Notes: generated by a model not told the origin, from the sequence alone. DNA of 64,000 nucleotides from Owenia fusiformis (GCA_903813345.2 CAIIXF020000003.1:20972931-21036930); one strand, 5' to 3'. Positions 12,001 through 22,154 are shown, numbered from the stretch's first letter. Numbers and translations are program-made.

Positions 12001-15000
12001 CATACATTTCGCTCTCAAAAATCGCTGTGCAATAATGGATTTCAAAGACATGTTTGACGTTTTCAATAATCTTTTTTCTTTTTGATGAAATGTAGTTATT
12101 TATTCTAAAAATCAATCGATGTCATACACAAAATGCATTTAAGTGGTATAAAGTACAGAAGCAGAGTAAAGATATGAATTTTAGAATATCACCATGTGTT
12201 ACCCCATTGTAGCGCCTCTTGCCCATGTTTCTATCAATATAAAACATGATATCATACACCAAATATGCATTTATGTCAAATTATGTGGTTTAAAATACAG
12301 AAAAATAGATAACATTCTCCTTAGAATACCACTTTGTGTAACCCCACTTTACTGCCTTTTGCCCCTGTTTATATCAATATAAAAGGTAGCATGTAACCTT
12401 CCTTGTAACATGTGTAAAAGTTTCAAGAAAATCAGTAAAGTGGTTTTCCTGGAATCACAATGACAAGATTTATCCAAAAAACTTCCAAGATGGCCGCCAG
12501 AATGCAAGATGGCCACAGAAAGGTTAATTAGCTCTAGAACTTCTTACCATGTAATATGTGTGAAAATTTGAAGTAAATCCGTTTGGTTTTCCTGAAATCG
12601 TGATGACAAGATTTATCTTTAAACTTCCAAGATGGCTGCCAGAATGCAAGATGGCTACCGAAAAAATAATGAGGTCTAGGACTTTTTACCATGTTACATG
12701 TGTGAACATTTGAAGTACATCTGTTACGTGGTTTTTGTGGAATCGCGATGACAATATTTATCTGAAAAAAATTCCAAGATGGCCGCCAGAATGCAAGATG
12801 GCCGCCGCAAAGTTAATCAGCTCTAGAAATTCTTACCATGTAACATGTGTGAAAATTTGAAGTAAATCCGTCTGATTGTTTACCTGGAATCGTGATGAAA
12901 AGAAAGTGAGACTTCAGAATGCCACCTTGTCTAACCCCGTTTTGGTGCCTTTTGCCCCTGTTTACATCAATAGAAGAGGTGTTTTCTTTAAGAGGGAAGT
13001 CTGTTCTTTCAAACGGTACAATCATTTTATGTGGGAAAGTACCGGACAACAAAACCCCTTTTCTAGAGCCCTTTTGGAAATCAGATCGGGGACTAGGAGG
13101 ACCTACTCGTTCTAGTAGTTTCATGAAGTTTGTAAACAGATCCCAAACGGTTCTTAGTGGGTTCTTAGTGGGTTCGTGCACAGTTTAAGCCCGTTTTCGA
13201 GAACGTAGTGAGAACTAGTTTGGTGTGATAGTAGGGGTACCACCCTTTGGACATGAAGTCCAGAGCTGAATATGCCAGCTCATGTTGGTGATTGTTAAGT
13301 AAAATCAATCCATCCTTATAACTTAACATATTTCCTATAGATTAGTGAATTTTGGTCACGAAACGTTGAAAAACAACAGTTAAAACGAAGATTGTCCGCG
13401 TCCGTTTTGATTGTTCTGAATGCAAACCAACGGGGTCTTCTCATTTGCATAATCAGGTCACCTTATACCGCGCTATAGAGCTGTGTAAGGGGAGTAACAC
13501 TGACTGACAGAAAACACAATCGCCACTGTTTTTCCTGTTCGTATTAACCCTTATTTATATATCATACATTTGAGTTGATCTATTATGTACCTAATGATGT
13601 GAACGGATTGCAATACCATAGAGTAAAATAACCGCAAAACGGTACAGAAAAGGTACCTAGGTCAGAGAAAACTGATCCCTCTATACACCATTGTGTAATG
13701 CAGATCATATAAAGCCCCGGATGTCGTGTCGTTTCGTTTGGTATACAACCTACTGCCCTGGGTATTAAATAAGCCCTTGAAATAATCAAGCTTTTTAAAA
13801 TGATAAAGCATCAATATTGTCTTTAATTCGTAGCGTAATCTACGCATATAAAATTCTCCTTTCTTCCCCTTCTATTGTAATGTACACGTATAAGCTTCGC
13901 GCTTATTGGCCTGTGGAGGGCGCGCTATCATAGAAATGTACTATACCACCCTTGGTATACGCAGCTAACGAAAATTGACCGGCACGGGTCAAAAGCTGGA
14001 CCGGTACGGGTTAACGGTTTTATTTGAATTTAAAACAGCCATAACTTGCTCAATATTGACTTCCTCGTGTCTAATTTGAAATATATGATGCCTCCCGATG
14101 CTTTTAAGTACCCCAATTTTTTACAGATTTTTAAACAGATCAAAACTCTCTAAATGCGCATTTATGCTCTTTTCTCTCGAGAACGACTGTCTCATTTTCA
14201 CGATGACTTTTATTTAGTACTTCTAACATATAAGATCTATTTTTCCCCATCAAGGTATGATGTAAATGATATGCTATTTACATCTTGTGAGTTTCAATGA
14301 CGCGCGTTTGATTTTATAAAAAATGCCAAACTTTGTGACAAAGAATTTCATCCTGCTTGCAGCGAGAAGACGGACCGGTTCGGGGCAATCTGCTTGTAGC
14401 GAGAAGACGGACCGGTTCGGGGCAATAGCTGATGCTCAACAATGCTTTTAGAGTCTGAGTCTAATTCCTCAATGATCAAACGTACAACTTTTGTTTTGGT
14501 TTTGTTATTCAATTAAACCATTTCGCCTATACCCTTCAGAAGAATCTTGTTTCTGGATGACATCGTATTTAGAATTTAAAGATACATTTTTATTACGGCG
14601 GACCAATGACAGGTCGGCTATAACTAGTTATTCCTCTGGTTATATAGCTGGTTATGCTACTGGAAGAACAACGAGCTGTTCTTGATGGACTATACCCTCG
14701 ACTATCTAAAATGTGGCAATTCAAAGAGGGTCAAAGATAACAGATAAAAAACAGCAAACACACTGGTATGATGCAAAAAACGCAGTTGGGTTTTGATCGC
14801 GAGCAAGTTCCCGCTGATAAAGCGAGCGAAGTCCTGTTTGATGGATCAAGGGTAAAGATACCCAAGCAATACTTTCAAGATAGCTATGTTTAACAAACAA
14901 TTACATGAAAATGAAGTTAAACTCAGTACACCTTTTTTCATATCACATATCGTTATTTCACCCACAGGACAACGCAAGGCAACACAGTTTTTTACCTAGA

Positions 15001-18000
15001 ATATTGATATTCAAGATTCAAGATGATACTTTCTCTCTAAAATCCTTACAAAACCCAGAACTACAGCTCGTGTATATACGTTTCGCCAGAACTTGCTTAT
15101 CTATACTAGTCGTAGTGCCATGTGATCATTAAAGACGAAAATTATATGAAAACGCTTTGTACAGCATACACTAGTAAACAAAAGATAACCTTTCGTCTCT
15201 TTCTATTGCTCGCGATTTCAGCGGGAAGGGAATTAGCTCGTGTTTGTCACCTATTGCGGGGCTTTTTGATCCGTGGATCATGCCCATGAAACAGGTCGTA
15301 TGTCGTTTTTACTCCAGTTTAAATACTTTTCACTATTTTAGGTGTTTTGTGTTACAGGGAATCATGTTTGCGTTGAGCTGATACAATGTGTGCAAAATAA
15401 TGGCGATTTGGAATGGCTAAAGAATACACATATCCATGATCGTGTTACGACGTTAAACTTAGATAAAGGATGTACGTATGTACAAAATAATGTAGGGAGT
15501 TCATTCAGAGGTTTATTCAGCACTTCGATTTGATTAACCGACGTTATGGACAATCGACTTTAGATCGTATTTCAGAATCAATGTACACATGTACATGTTT
15601 CGAGACTATGTCAATCAGTCGGAGAGCTGTTTGATACATCTCTTTTTTATAGATTAAAACAAGTATTTATCGAAGTTTAAAACAATACTGTATGTTGCAT
15701 TTCGATGCATGATTTTTATTCTATTCATTTATTTTACATTTTGATGATACATGATATTTATGTAAGGACGCATCTTTAATGTTCTGTTTACATATAGTTC
15801 TGCAGGGCAAAACTAAAATGACAGAAAACGGGGAGAACCCGCTGATTCCTCTAGCAGAGGCCCCGTCACCCCGTTTCATATGGGGGGCTCACCATGCCTA
15901 TGAATTCTCACCAAGAGGATTACAAAAACCTGAAAAATGTAAGGTAATTATCAAATAATAGGTAATCTTACTAGAATAGTACATACTAGTATAGTAATCC
16001 ACTCTATGGATTTGGAATTTGAATTGCGCGTACATACACACATTCCACTCCATGGATTTGGAAATGGGATTGCGTGAAGTACATACTAGTGTAGTACATG
16101 TACTCCACTCCATGGATTTGGAAATTGGATTGCGTGAAGTACAAATAGAAAATAAAAAAAACAATTAACAAACAAAAATATAAATTAACAATTTTAAAAG
16201 CAAGAAAAAATCAGAAAATCAGATCGGCTATGATTGCACTTCATAACTCTTATCAAATTAACGGAAGTGTGTATTCAATTCAATTTGGAAGATGGTGAAT
16301 CAAGATGTGAATGTGTTGAATTACTATCTGAAAATATAGGATACTACCTGTTTTCCATCCATTTCGTACTTCCTTTTGGTCAGGTCATAATCGGCTACAG
16401 AAACCCTAAAGCGTCTTACAGCAGTTTGTTTCACCTCTACCAAGAATGGACAAAAGCCGGTCTATTCACTGAACAATTCTCTTGGGAGGACTACATTGCT
16501 GCTTGCCTTACTGGAAAGAGTAGTGACTGTAAGTTTTATACCTTATTCGAATCATTACAATCACTTTATATATTAATACTGAATCCACCATGCCAAAGAG
16601 GTACGCATTAAAATTCAAAACCTTTTTCGAGGATGGCAACCTGTCTTTCACTCCCATCTGTACTATCTGTTACAGATTCAGGTGTTTCATGTGTTCAGGA
16701 CTTGTATAGTAATCCCCTGGAGAGAGCTCATATTTCCCTCGAAAGGGAAGGCCACTCGTTCCATAACTATATTGAATATGTTATTTTCAGTTGTCTGTAC
16801 CGGTGGTTCTTGGTTTGACTTTTACAAACAGTGGTGGGAAAACAGAAACGAAAATATGTATTTTCTTTGTTTTGAGCAGATTATAAAGGTTAGTACAATA
16901 GTTTTCATAATGAGCACGTAGGTTATCGCAAACAATTTCAGACAATTCTAACTTGAATATTGAATATTTTCTGATCATGACCATCGGTATATCTTTTAGA
17001 CCCATCTGTTATCTTCAAGAAAACTGGATATAATGACGATCTAGTTAATCAGACCAAGACCAAAGGGATATTAAAGGGGCAATGGACCAATCAACATACT
17101 TTTTCAAAAATGTTGACCTAATTTTCACCAAAAATGCAACCTTTTATGATATTGTCGAATGCATAATTAGAATGTGTTTTGAGACATGTTCTATTTCCTA
17201 AAGGGAAAAGTTGATTGCTCCATGGACTTTAAAGATAAAGAATTTGGATGACCAAAGTGTACTGAAACCAATGGATAGCATGAGATTTTTCAATGGAGAA
17301 ATAACACGGGAAACACTAATCTTAGAGCAACAGTTTTTCTTTCAAGAACTATTTGATATATCAAAATAAAGAATAGTAATGCATTAAACATTGTACAAAA
17401 TGATTGCATTTTGGTAAAAAAGAGGTCAACATCTCTGAAAAAGTGTGCTGATGGGTCGATTGCTGGTTAAATATTTCCAAGTCCGTTTGACTTTATTATT
17501 ATTATTGTATATAATTTTCCTTGAGATCGTGAATGGATTTAAAAGATATAATACCTGTTTTCATGGTCAGAAAATAGTCTTAATTAAAGATATAACTGTC
17601 TGAAATTGTTTGCGATAACCTACGTAAACCTTTGATATTGCTCTAACTCCCAATCTCCGTCAAATGCATGTGAGAACGAAATCCTCCTAAATTTCATTAT
17701 GCTCTTTTCATACATGAAGGTAAAAAGTGTACCTCCAAAAAATACCAGAAAGTACCCATCTTAATAATACTGAACTCCTATAATCAATGGAGAAAACTTT
17801 ACGCTTTATTCTTGATGTGGTTCTAACCCCTTTTATATTCGATATTCTCGAATATTAAAAAAATATTTTTTTATGACTTATAGGATTGCCCTAAAGTTAT
17901 AGAGGAACTTGCGAATTTTCTGGGTAAATCACTCACCGATGAACAAGTGAAGACAATAGCAGATCATATCAAGTTTGACAACCTTAAAGGAAGTGATGCA

Positions 18001-18488
18001 TTTGGAAACGCATTTGAACAGATAAAATCACTTAAAGAAGGTCAATCTTCACATATGAGGAAAGGTAAGGAAGTCTATGTGCATTTGCATAGCGGGAAAT
18101 CGTGCGCCCATTTTGTTGTGCCATATCTGTATATTATTTATATTGTATTGTCTATGTTTTATTTATTCTTAACTTCCTCTAGTATAGTATAACGTTCATG
18201 TTATGTATAACGTTTTTATATACGGAATATATGACGGAGGCTTTCGTGTCTCTGAAGATCTCGTTTGTGTTCTTTAATTTTACGTCTTCCAATTGCGAAA
18301 TTTTGACTTGATTATGGTTTTTATTGTTAAAAACAGTTTCCATGATTTTAAACCTCTTTGTACGGTCATTTGCAGGTAAAATCGATGATTGGAAAAACAA
18401 CTTCACGGTGGACCAAAGTGAACAGTTTGATAAACTCTATGAGGAGAAAATGAAAGGCATTGGGTTTCCTGAACCGATATACGAATAA
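2863..18488 (+). CDS. Cytosolic sulfotransferase (SULT family), paralog A; seven coding exons
   Basis: Proposed product: a cytosolic enzyme that moves the sulfonate group from PAPS to a small acceptor; the acceptor cannot be told from sequence. Coding exons: 2863-3037, 15358-15510, 15798-15943, 16384-16528, 16791-16888, 17884-18064, 18376-18488, giving about 336 residues (vertebrate SULTs are near 290-300). Visible motifs: PAPS loop TGWPRTGNH (residues 53-61), SPRFIWGAHH holding the presumed catalytic His (about 141), YRNPK with Arg164 and Ser172 at the 3'-phosphate site, RKG (298-300) and the dimer motif K306-TV-E315. Exons 6 and 7 are 181 and 113 nt, the lengths I recall for vertebrate SULT1 genes. 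The start is the first ATG of an open exon and is identical in copy B. The exon 2/3 junction is uncertain: ending exon 2 at 15479 and starting exon 3 at 15806 is also in frame and gives 323 residues. Intron 1 is inflated by a fold-back element and a 6-kb block. Family assignment is firm; the substrate is unknown. Confidence 0.9.
3086..3107. repeat. Poly-C and CA microsatellite after exon 1
   Basis: A run of eleven C followed by CA repeats about 50 bp after the exon 1 donor; the equivalent in block B (about 44103-44129) differs in length. Confidence 0.9.
4098..4455. repeat. Tandem duplication of about 180 bp in the left arm
   Basis: Two units each contain TTGCAGCTTCAGAGAAATAA and GGCTTTGTTGACCCCTACC. 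The right arm (about 7735-7905) carries only one unit, so the duplication followed arm formation. Confidence 0.8.
5900..6710. repeat. Degenerate internal repeats of the fold-back element
   Basis: Units of the form GGGAGCACAAAC...ACAGTTCC...CCCTCAGAG recur near 5908, 5994, 6427 and 6651, and a TTGTTAATGGATG...GGGGAGGTTAAGG unit recurs near 6235 and 6369. No protein is encoded. Confidence 0.65.
7290..7435. repeat. AGATCC(C/T)(A/G)TAT repeat, also at 36925-37050
   Basis: A cluster of AGATCCCATAT-like words followed by ATTTCTCTTGATTTTTA. The same arrangement recurs at 36925-37050, next to another TIR element. Confidence 0.65.
7470..7606. repeat. Hairpin with CTCGGGCTATAGCCCTC core
   Basis: TGGAATATGAATTTTATT on the left and AATAAAATTCATATTCCA on the right enclose CTCGGGCTATAGCCCTC, itself near-palindromic. 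It looks like a small MITE nested in the larger element. Confidence 0.7.
8573..8586. promoter_or_regulatory. RFX-type X-box-like palindrome
   Basis: GTTGCCACGGCAAC fits the inverted RFX site GTTGCCATGGCAAC with one change. There is no gene at a promoter distance, so function is doubtful. Confidence 0.35.
9555..9575. repeat. Poly-C tract, 21 bases
   Basis: Uninterrupted C run just inside the left end of the element at 9550-13240; likely length-variable. Confidence 0.95.
9825..9848. repeat. Perfect 24-bp palindrome
   Basis: Self-complementary about the central ATCGAT, with half-site GAATTTTGAATC. Next to it, AGGTCATCATGACCT (9784-9798) is a second palindrome. Confidence 0.85.
10111..10194 (+). 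pseudogene. Reverse-transcriptase motif fragment in the palindrome
   Basis: Translates as IDVNRGKRHQNGVRQGGIL, matching the G-V-R-Q-G-x-L-S-P segment of LINE-type reverse transcriptases. Decayed relatives follow on the same strand: GKRQ-stop-SGVTQSGIL near 10730-10770 and GKRRYNGVTHGDIL near 10867-10910. Mirror copies are in the right arm. Nothing upstream or downstream restores a full domain. Confidence 0.6.
10190..10690. repeat. Three tandem units of about 150 bp with paired GGCCATCTTG boxes
   Basis: Each unit has TACTTCAAATNTTCACACAT, a TTACATGG segment, then two copies of (G/A)(G/C)CCATCTTG around CATTCTGG. Mirrored at about 12400-12900. Confidence 0.8.
11694..13055. repeat. Right arm of the 3-kb palindrome
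   Basis: Exactly the same span, 1,362 bp, around a 299-bp unpaired centre (11395-11693). The equal lengths show almost no net insertion or deletion since the inversion formed. Confidence 0.92.
14354..14427. repeat. 37-bp tandem repeat, two units
   Basis: TGCTTG(C/T)AGCGAGAAGACGG and the rest of the unit are repeated at 14354-14390 and 14391-14427 with one base change. Confidence 0.92.
15358..15510 (+). CDS. SULT A coding exon 2
   Basis: Follows the acceptor GTTACAG and completes the glycine codon, then reads NHVCVELIQCVQNNGDLEW, the helix after the PAPS loop. I end it at CAGAG|GTTTAT, which keeps phase 1 and is conserved in copy B. Two other donors exist: GTATGT at 15476, which breaks the downstream frame, and GTACAA at 15480, which fits the stronger exon 3 acceptor. 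The 3' end is therefore provisional. Confidence 0.75.
15798..15943 (+). CDS. SULT A coding exon 3 with the catalytic-histidine region
   Basis: Encodes NGENPLIPLAEAPSPRF then IWGAHHAYEFSPRGLQ and ends at AAG|GTAATT in phase 0. The start is either 15798 (after TATAG, phase 1) or 15806 (after the better TTCTGCAG, phase 0). The His-His pair sits where SULTs have KTHLP; the lysine of that motif is absent. Confidence 0.8.
15999..16145. repeat. Intron 3 minisatellite (three units in copy A)
   Basis: Units built on CACTCCATGGATTTGGAAAT then GGATTGCGTGAAGTACA. Copy B has four units at about 46797-46985, so copy number has changed since duplication. The block begins about 55 bp after the exon 3 donor. 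Confidence 0.85.
16384..16528 (+). CDS. SULT A coding exon 4 (3'-phosphate binding)
   Basis: 145 nt. Starts after TTTTGGTCAG with VIIGYRNPKASYSSLFHLY and ends at GACT|GTAAGT. RNPK plus the serine eight residues after the arginine match the 3'-phosphate-binding segment of SULTs. Confidence 0.92.
16791..16888 (+). CDS. SULT A coding exon 5
   Basis: 98 nt after the acceptor TTATTTTCAG. Reads VCTGGSWFDFYKQWWENRNE then MYFLCFEQIIK, matching the SULT segment GSWxxHVxxWWE...LFLxYED. Donor AAAG|GTTAGT. Confidence 0.92.
16916..17625. mobile_element. TIR element in SULT A intron 5
   Basis: Ends ACGTAGGTTATCGCAAAC and GTTTGCGATAACCTACGT are inverted. A second inverted pair lies inside (about 17085-17190 and 17400-17470). 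It is shared with copy B (48556-49250), so insertion preceded the duplication. No coding frame. Confidence 0.8.
17884..18064 (+). CDS. SULT A coding exon 6
   Basis: 181 nt, the length I recall for this exon in vertebrate SULT1 genes. Encodes DCPKVIEELANFLGKSLTDE through the HMRK of the RKG motif. Acceptor ACTTATAG, donor AAAG|GTAAGG. Confidence 0.94.
18376..18488 (+). CDS. SULT A coding exon 7 and stop
   Basis: 113 nt, again the vertebrate length as I recall it. Encodes GKIDDWKNNFTVDQSEQFDK with the KxxxTVxxxE dimer motif, then KLYEEKMKGIGFPEPIYE and a TAA stop. Acceptor TCATTTGCAG. Confidence 0.94.
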
Positions 18489-18659
18489 GACTTAAATGAC
18501 CCACGTTGTAATTGCTTTTCACTTCATGATCGAACTAAAATGAGCCTGTGATTTTTTTAAACAATAGGTTTATTTCATTACAATGTTTCTAATGACATAA
18601 TCAAACCAATGCGACAAATCGCCTGCATTTTATGTCCACTTTCAAATACAGTGTTACAT

Positions 18660-18700
18660 GTACGTATGGCATAAAAATAATAAATAGATAAATAAAACAC
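18660..18700 (+). terminator. Candidate SULT A polyadenylation region
   Basis: Overlapping AATAAA-type signals (ATAATAAATAGATAAATAAAAC) about 180 bp after the stop codon; the same cluster follows copy B near 50641-50672. Confidence 0.5.
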
Positions 18701-18922
18701 GCCCATGATTGCATTCAGTTTAAAGTTTTAAGATTTCTCTTCATGTCGTACAAGCATTACTATACATCATATCACAATATCAATAGCTACACATGATCAT
18801 GATCAAAGTTTACCACTACAAATTTAAAAGGACGAAGTCCAAATTACACGAGGGTGAAGCAGATCTACGCAAATACGATCACAGTTCATATCTCAACAAA
18901 AAAAACAGGCATATTATTTTTG

Positions 18923-19301
18923 TGATAAACTACGAGTATTGGTTCTTAGGGGGAGGAATAGCCGATTTATTAATATCAGATGTAGTGCACTGCATGCGAC
19001 AGCAAATCGTATTTTGTACTGGTATTGAATAGCTTGCCAAGTGTACATTCTTTAAAAACAATAAAAAATAATACACTCCTTTAAGTTACGGCTGGACATT
19101 ATTTAGTACTGATAAACTACGAGTATTGGTTTTAGGGGGAGGAATAGCCGATTTATTAATATCAGATGTAGCGCACAGCATGTGACAGCCAACCGTATTT
19201 TGTGCCACACTGGTATTGGATAGCTTTGCAAGTGTACATTCTTTAAAAACAATAGAAAAATAATACACTCCTTTAAGTTACGGCTGGACATTATTTAGTA
19301 C
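18923..19301. repeat. 188-bp tandem duplication in the shared 3' flank, block A
   Basis: Two units starting GATAAACTACGAGTATTGG (18923 and 19111). Block B has the same pair (50922-51310), so this duplication is older than the segmental one. Confidence 0.9.
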
Positions 19302-19800
19302 CCCACACAAGTCTTTGATAATAACTTTGACTCGCGATTTGAACACTCTACCCTTAACCATTTGTTTCAAATTCAGCATAAACTAGACACATAAACTAGA
19401 GGCAAATTCCAACATTGGAAATCTTTTATTGAGCCATGGCCATATGTTTAAAGTCCCCATATAAAGTTTAAACCACTTTGACTAATATTGTAGTCTTACC
19501 CAATATTATCAAAGTCTGATATGTGAAACTTTTTACTTTAATTTCAAAAAGTGGTTTTTGAAGGACTTTTTGTTCGAAAAATCGTGAATTTCTTTAAAAC
19601 TAACTTTTAGAGGTTACATGTATCATTTAATAACCGATAATTCATACCAATACACAGGATTCATCCTCACGTTTTTTTGCCGAAAAAATGAAGAAAATCG
19701 ATTCATAAATAAGCGAGAAATGAACTCATAAATCCATGAAAATGGTTCAGAGAAAAATGCAGAAAAAATACCGCGGTAATTACGAAGAGCTGACGTGCAA

Positions 19801-20065
19801 CGGATGGAGCTGTCGTACTTCAATCCCACCTTGGACATTTTTTAAACGAGTTGAACTGTCTGAGAACGCTGAGAACGAGGTAGAATTAGTTGCAAACGGG
19901 TTTTAACTGATTAAGAACGTAATAAAGACTGCGTCTTAAGCGTTCTTAATCAGTTTAAACCTGTTTGCAATTTGTCCTACCTCGTTTTCAGTGATACTTC
20001 CTCAGACAGTTCAACTCGCTGTGAAAAACGTCCCTAGTAGGATTGAAGTACGACAGTTCCGTTCG
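19801..20065. repeat. Palindrome with arms of about 120 bp, complete only in block A
   Basis: The left arm 19801-19920 (CGGATGGAGCTGTCGTACTT...) is inverted at 19941-20065 around 20 bp. Block B has only the left arm (about 52513-52632). Arm sequence with GAACG words resembles the terminal DNA of the 9550-13240 family. Confidence 0.85.
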
Positions 20066-21757
20066 TAGTACGTCAAGTCCGTCGTTGGTACGTTGTCACT
20101 CGTTCTAAATGCAGAACACGACGACCACGAGAACATTTTGAGCATTAGTCCATGGTACGACTTCCGAATATAAAGGATCCGTAACACACAATAGCCCAGC
20201 AATATTTGAAGCAATATTTATGAAGGTGCATATGCATTGCTTCTCTCAAAATACCATTTGCTGAAAAAACCTCCGGCTTTCGGGTCGAAAAATGTCTTTC
20301 ATCACATAGGGTTCAAATAACGTAAATATTTTGATTCGAACTTTTATACATTTTGTAAGACACAGACCGTTATTCTAAGCATACTTACAAAAGAAAGATT
20401 ATCATAATGTAAAAATATACCATAACTTTACAGTATATGTCGGTGTTTAATTAGTGTAATAATGCAAGTGTGTTTTTTTTATTTTGTTGGATTTTTCAAA
20501 TATGAGCCAATCAGATTCAACAAAATAGTGTGGAATATTTAGGTAATATATGATTGGGAACATATTAGTTTTCTTACCATTTAAAACATTTTATTACCAG
20601 AATTTTTCCTTATAATCGCAAGGGGTCAAACAACAAATTATTGTTCATGTTTTATAAAACATAATACAATAACAAATAGGTAAGATTTATACTTAATTAA
20701 ATGTTACAGATGTATTGGAATGTTCATATATTCCAAGGGCATGTCTAATAATCAATTAGAGTCATATGCAATCGAACGCCTTGCAATTCTTCCTCGACGT
20801 TACTGCTGGCTATCATCAAGTTTTCTGATGGTTGTTTCTTCTTTGACCTTACAGCTGGATATAATCAAGTTTTAGGAAGATAGTGATAACGATTATTCAT
20901 TATTCGACCAAGTCTTGATGGTTGTTCTATAAGCAACTGAGCTATATCTAGTGACTACGAGAAATAGAATTTTAGTCAAGGAAGATCGATAGGCCCTCCT
21001 TTATTGGTATTGTTCACCGCGGAATAGAAGTCCATATCTCAAAACGTATTGAGACCCATTTTGTGAAAAACTAGCATAATTTAAGCATTTGTCGTTCTAA
21101 TATAAAAGTTATTCATTTGTAGCATTTATCTTATTAATACCTGAGAAACAATACAAAACGTCGATACACTGATTTCATAATATTTTGGTATCAATAAGAA
21201 AAATAACCTCAAACTTATAGCTTAGAAACCTAAATCATATATTTAAAATCATGCATTATTTTCTGTTGCATCGTGTACTCCAAATTGTGAAAAATTGGGA
21301 TATTATTTTTTGGTAATCTTTTGACCTCTGTTAATGGCAGGCATAATTCAGCCTAAAAGCCGGAAGTATATATTAAACGGTTATAATTAAAAGTATTAGA
21401 TATGCACACTATAATTATTATCGAATTTATGCTCAGTCATCACCCTTACTTCAAAGCACAATATCTTATGTACCCACCAGAGAAAAATAATTAAAATCTG
21501 TATCAACTTATACTGTACTAAATGACCCACCAGGCCCATCAAAGCCCAAAGACACTGTATGCAGAGACATCTATTCATGTATACAGCATTTATTTTATAG
21601 AACAATAATGGAGTTCACATCTGACCTAAAATACCTTCAATTCTGAACAAAATACTCAATCGACCGGAATCGGCGCAAATGTGACCCAGGCATTATGCAG
21701 ATGGCACGTGTGTGATGCATGCAACGTTTCCAAACAGTCGAACCCTGTTTCAAGAAC
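20066..21757. other. Block-A-specific stretch without a recognisable gene
   Basis: Missing from block B, which rejoins at TAGCGATGACAAGTTTG (21759). AT-rich; no credible frame. 21649-21689 shares AATACTCAATCGACCGG and GCAAATGTGACC (reverse orientation) with the hairpin region near 63365-63460. Confidence 0.6.
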
Positions 21758-22134
21758 GTAGCGATGACAAGTTTGTTGCGACTGGTCGTAAAATAAGTTG
21801 CTCGATCGTCCATATATATGAACAGTCTTCAGTATAAAAAGTGAAATATCTTTCACTGGATTAAACAGATAATGTTTTCTTTTACTTGGTATAATTTTAA
21901 TTTGTATATACAATATATAGTTACAATATATTTAATCTATAGTTATAACTATCAGATACATGCATGTAATATGAAAAGTGAACCACTAAAACTGATGAAT
22001 ATTCAACTTTAAAAGAACTTTGTAATACCCTGCCATGATATCACCCCGAATTAACCACCTGGTGGCGAAACTGGTAACTACCTACCTACTCGCATCTGAG
22101 TAATTGAATAAAACCTAATCAAAATCTTAACTTG

Positions 22135-22154
22135 CATTTGCAGGTAAAATCGAT
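22135..22154 (+). pseudogene. SULT exon 7 acceptor relic or alternative terminal exon, block A
   Basis: CATTTGCAGGTAAAATCGAT is identical to the acceptor and first codons of SULT A exon 7 (18367-18386). Spliced from exon 6 it would read GKIDP then stop. The sequence after it is not SULT-like. Same 20-mer at 53321-53340 in block B. Confidence 0.45.

Larger units (their letters stand above)
9550..13240. mobile_element. Large fold-back element carrying a 3-kb palindrome
   Basis: The outer ends mirror each other: GTACCCC...CTATCAAACCAAACTAGTTC at 9552-9594 and GAACTAGTTTGGTGTGATAG...GGGGTAC at 13212-13240. A related end, ATCACACCAAACTAGTTG, is at 52678-52695 in block B. Target duplication is not clear. 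No complete transposase or reverse transcriptase is encoded. Confidence 0.65.
8413..14434. other. Block-A-specific 6-kb insertion or replacement in SULT A intron 1
   Basis: After GGGGAGGGATAT (8413) the sequence departs from block B and rejoins at TCAACAATGCTT (14435; block B 45229). Block B has about 300 unrelated bp in its place. The block contains the element at 9550-13240; the rest (8413-9549 and 13241-14353) shows no gene. Confidence 0.8.

Noticed and set aside
12813-13181. 122-codon frame on the - strand
   Set aside because: Runs through the palindrome arm; contains the reverse-transcriptase fragment but no complete domain, so it is listed as a remnant and not as a gene.
18793-19032. 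Frame YHYKFKRTKSKLHEGEADLR shared by both blocks
   Set aside because: Lies in the SULT 3' flank, breaks in different ways after about 35 codons, and is as similar as the non-coding DNA beside it.
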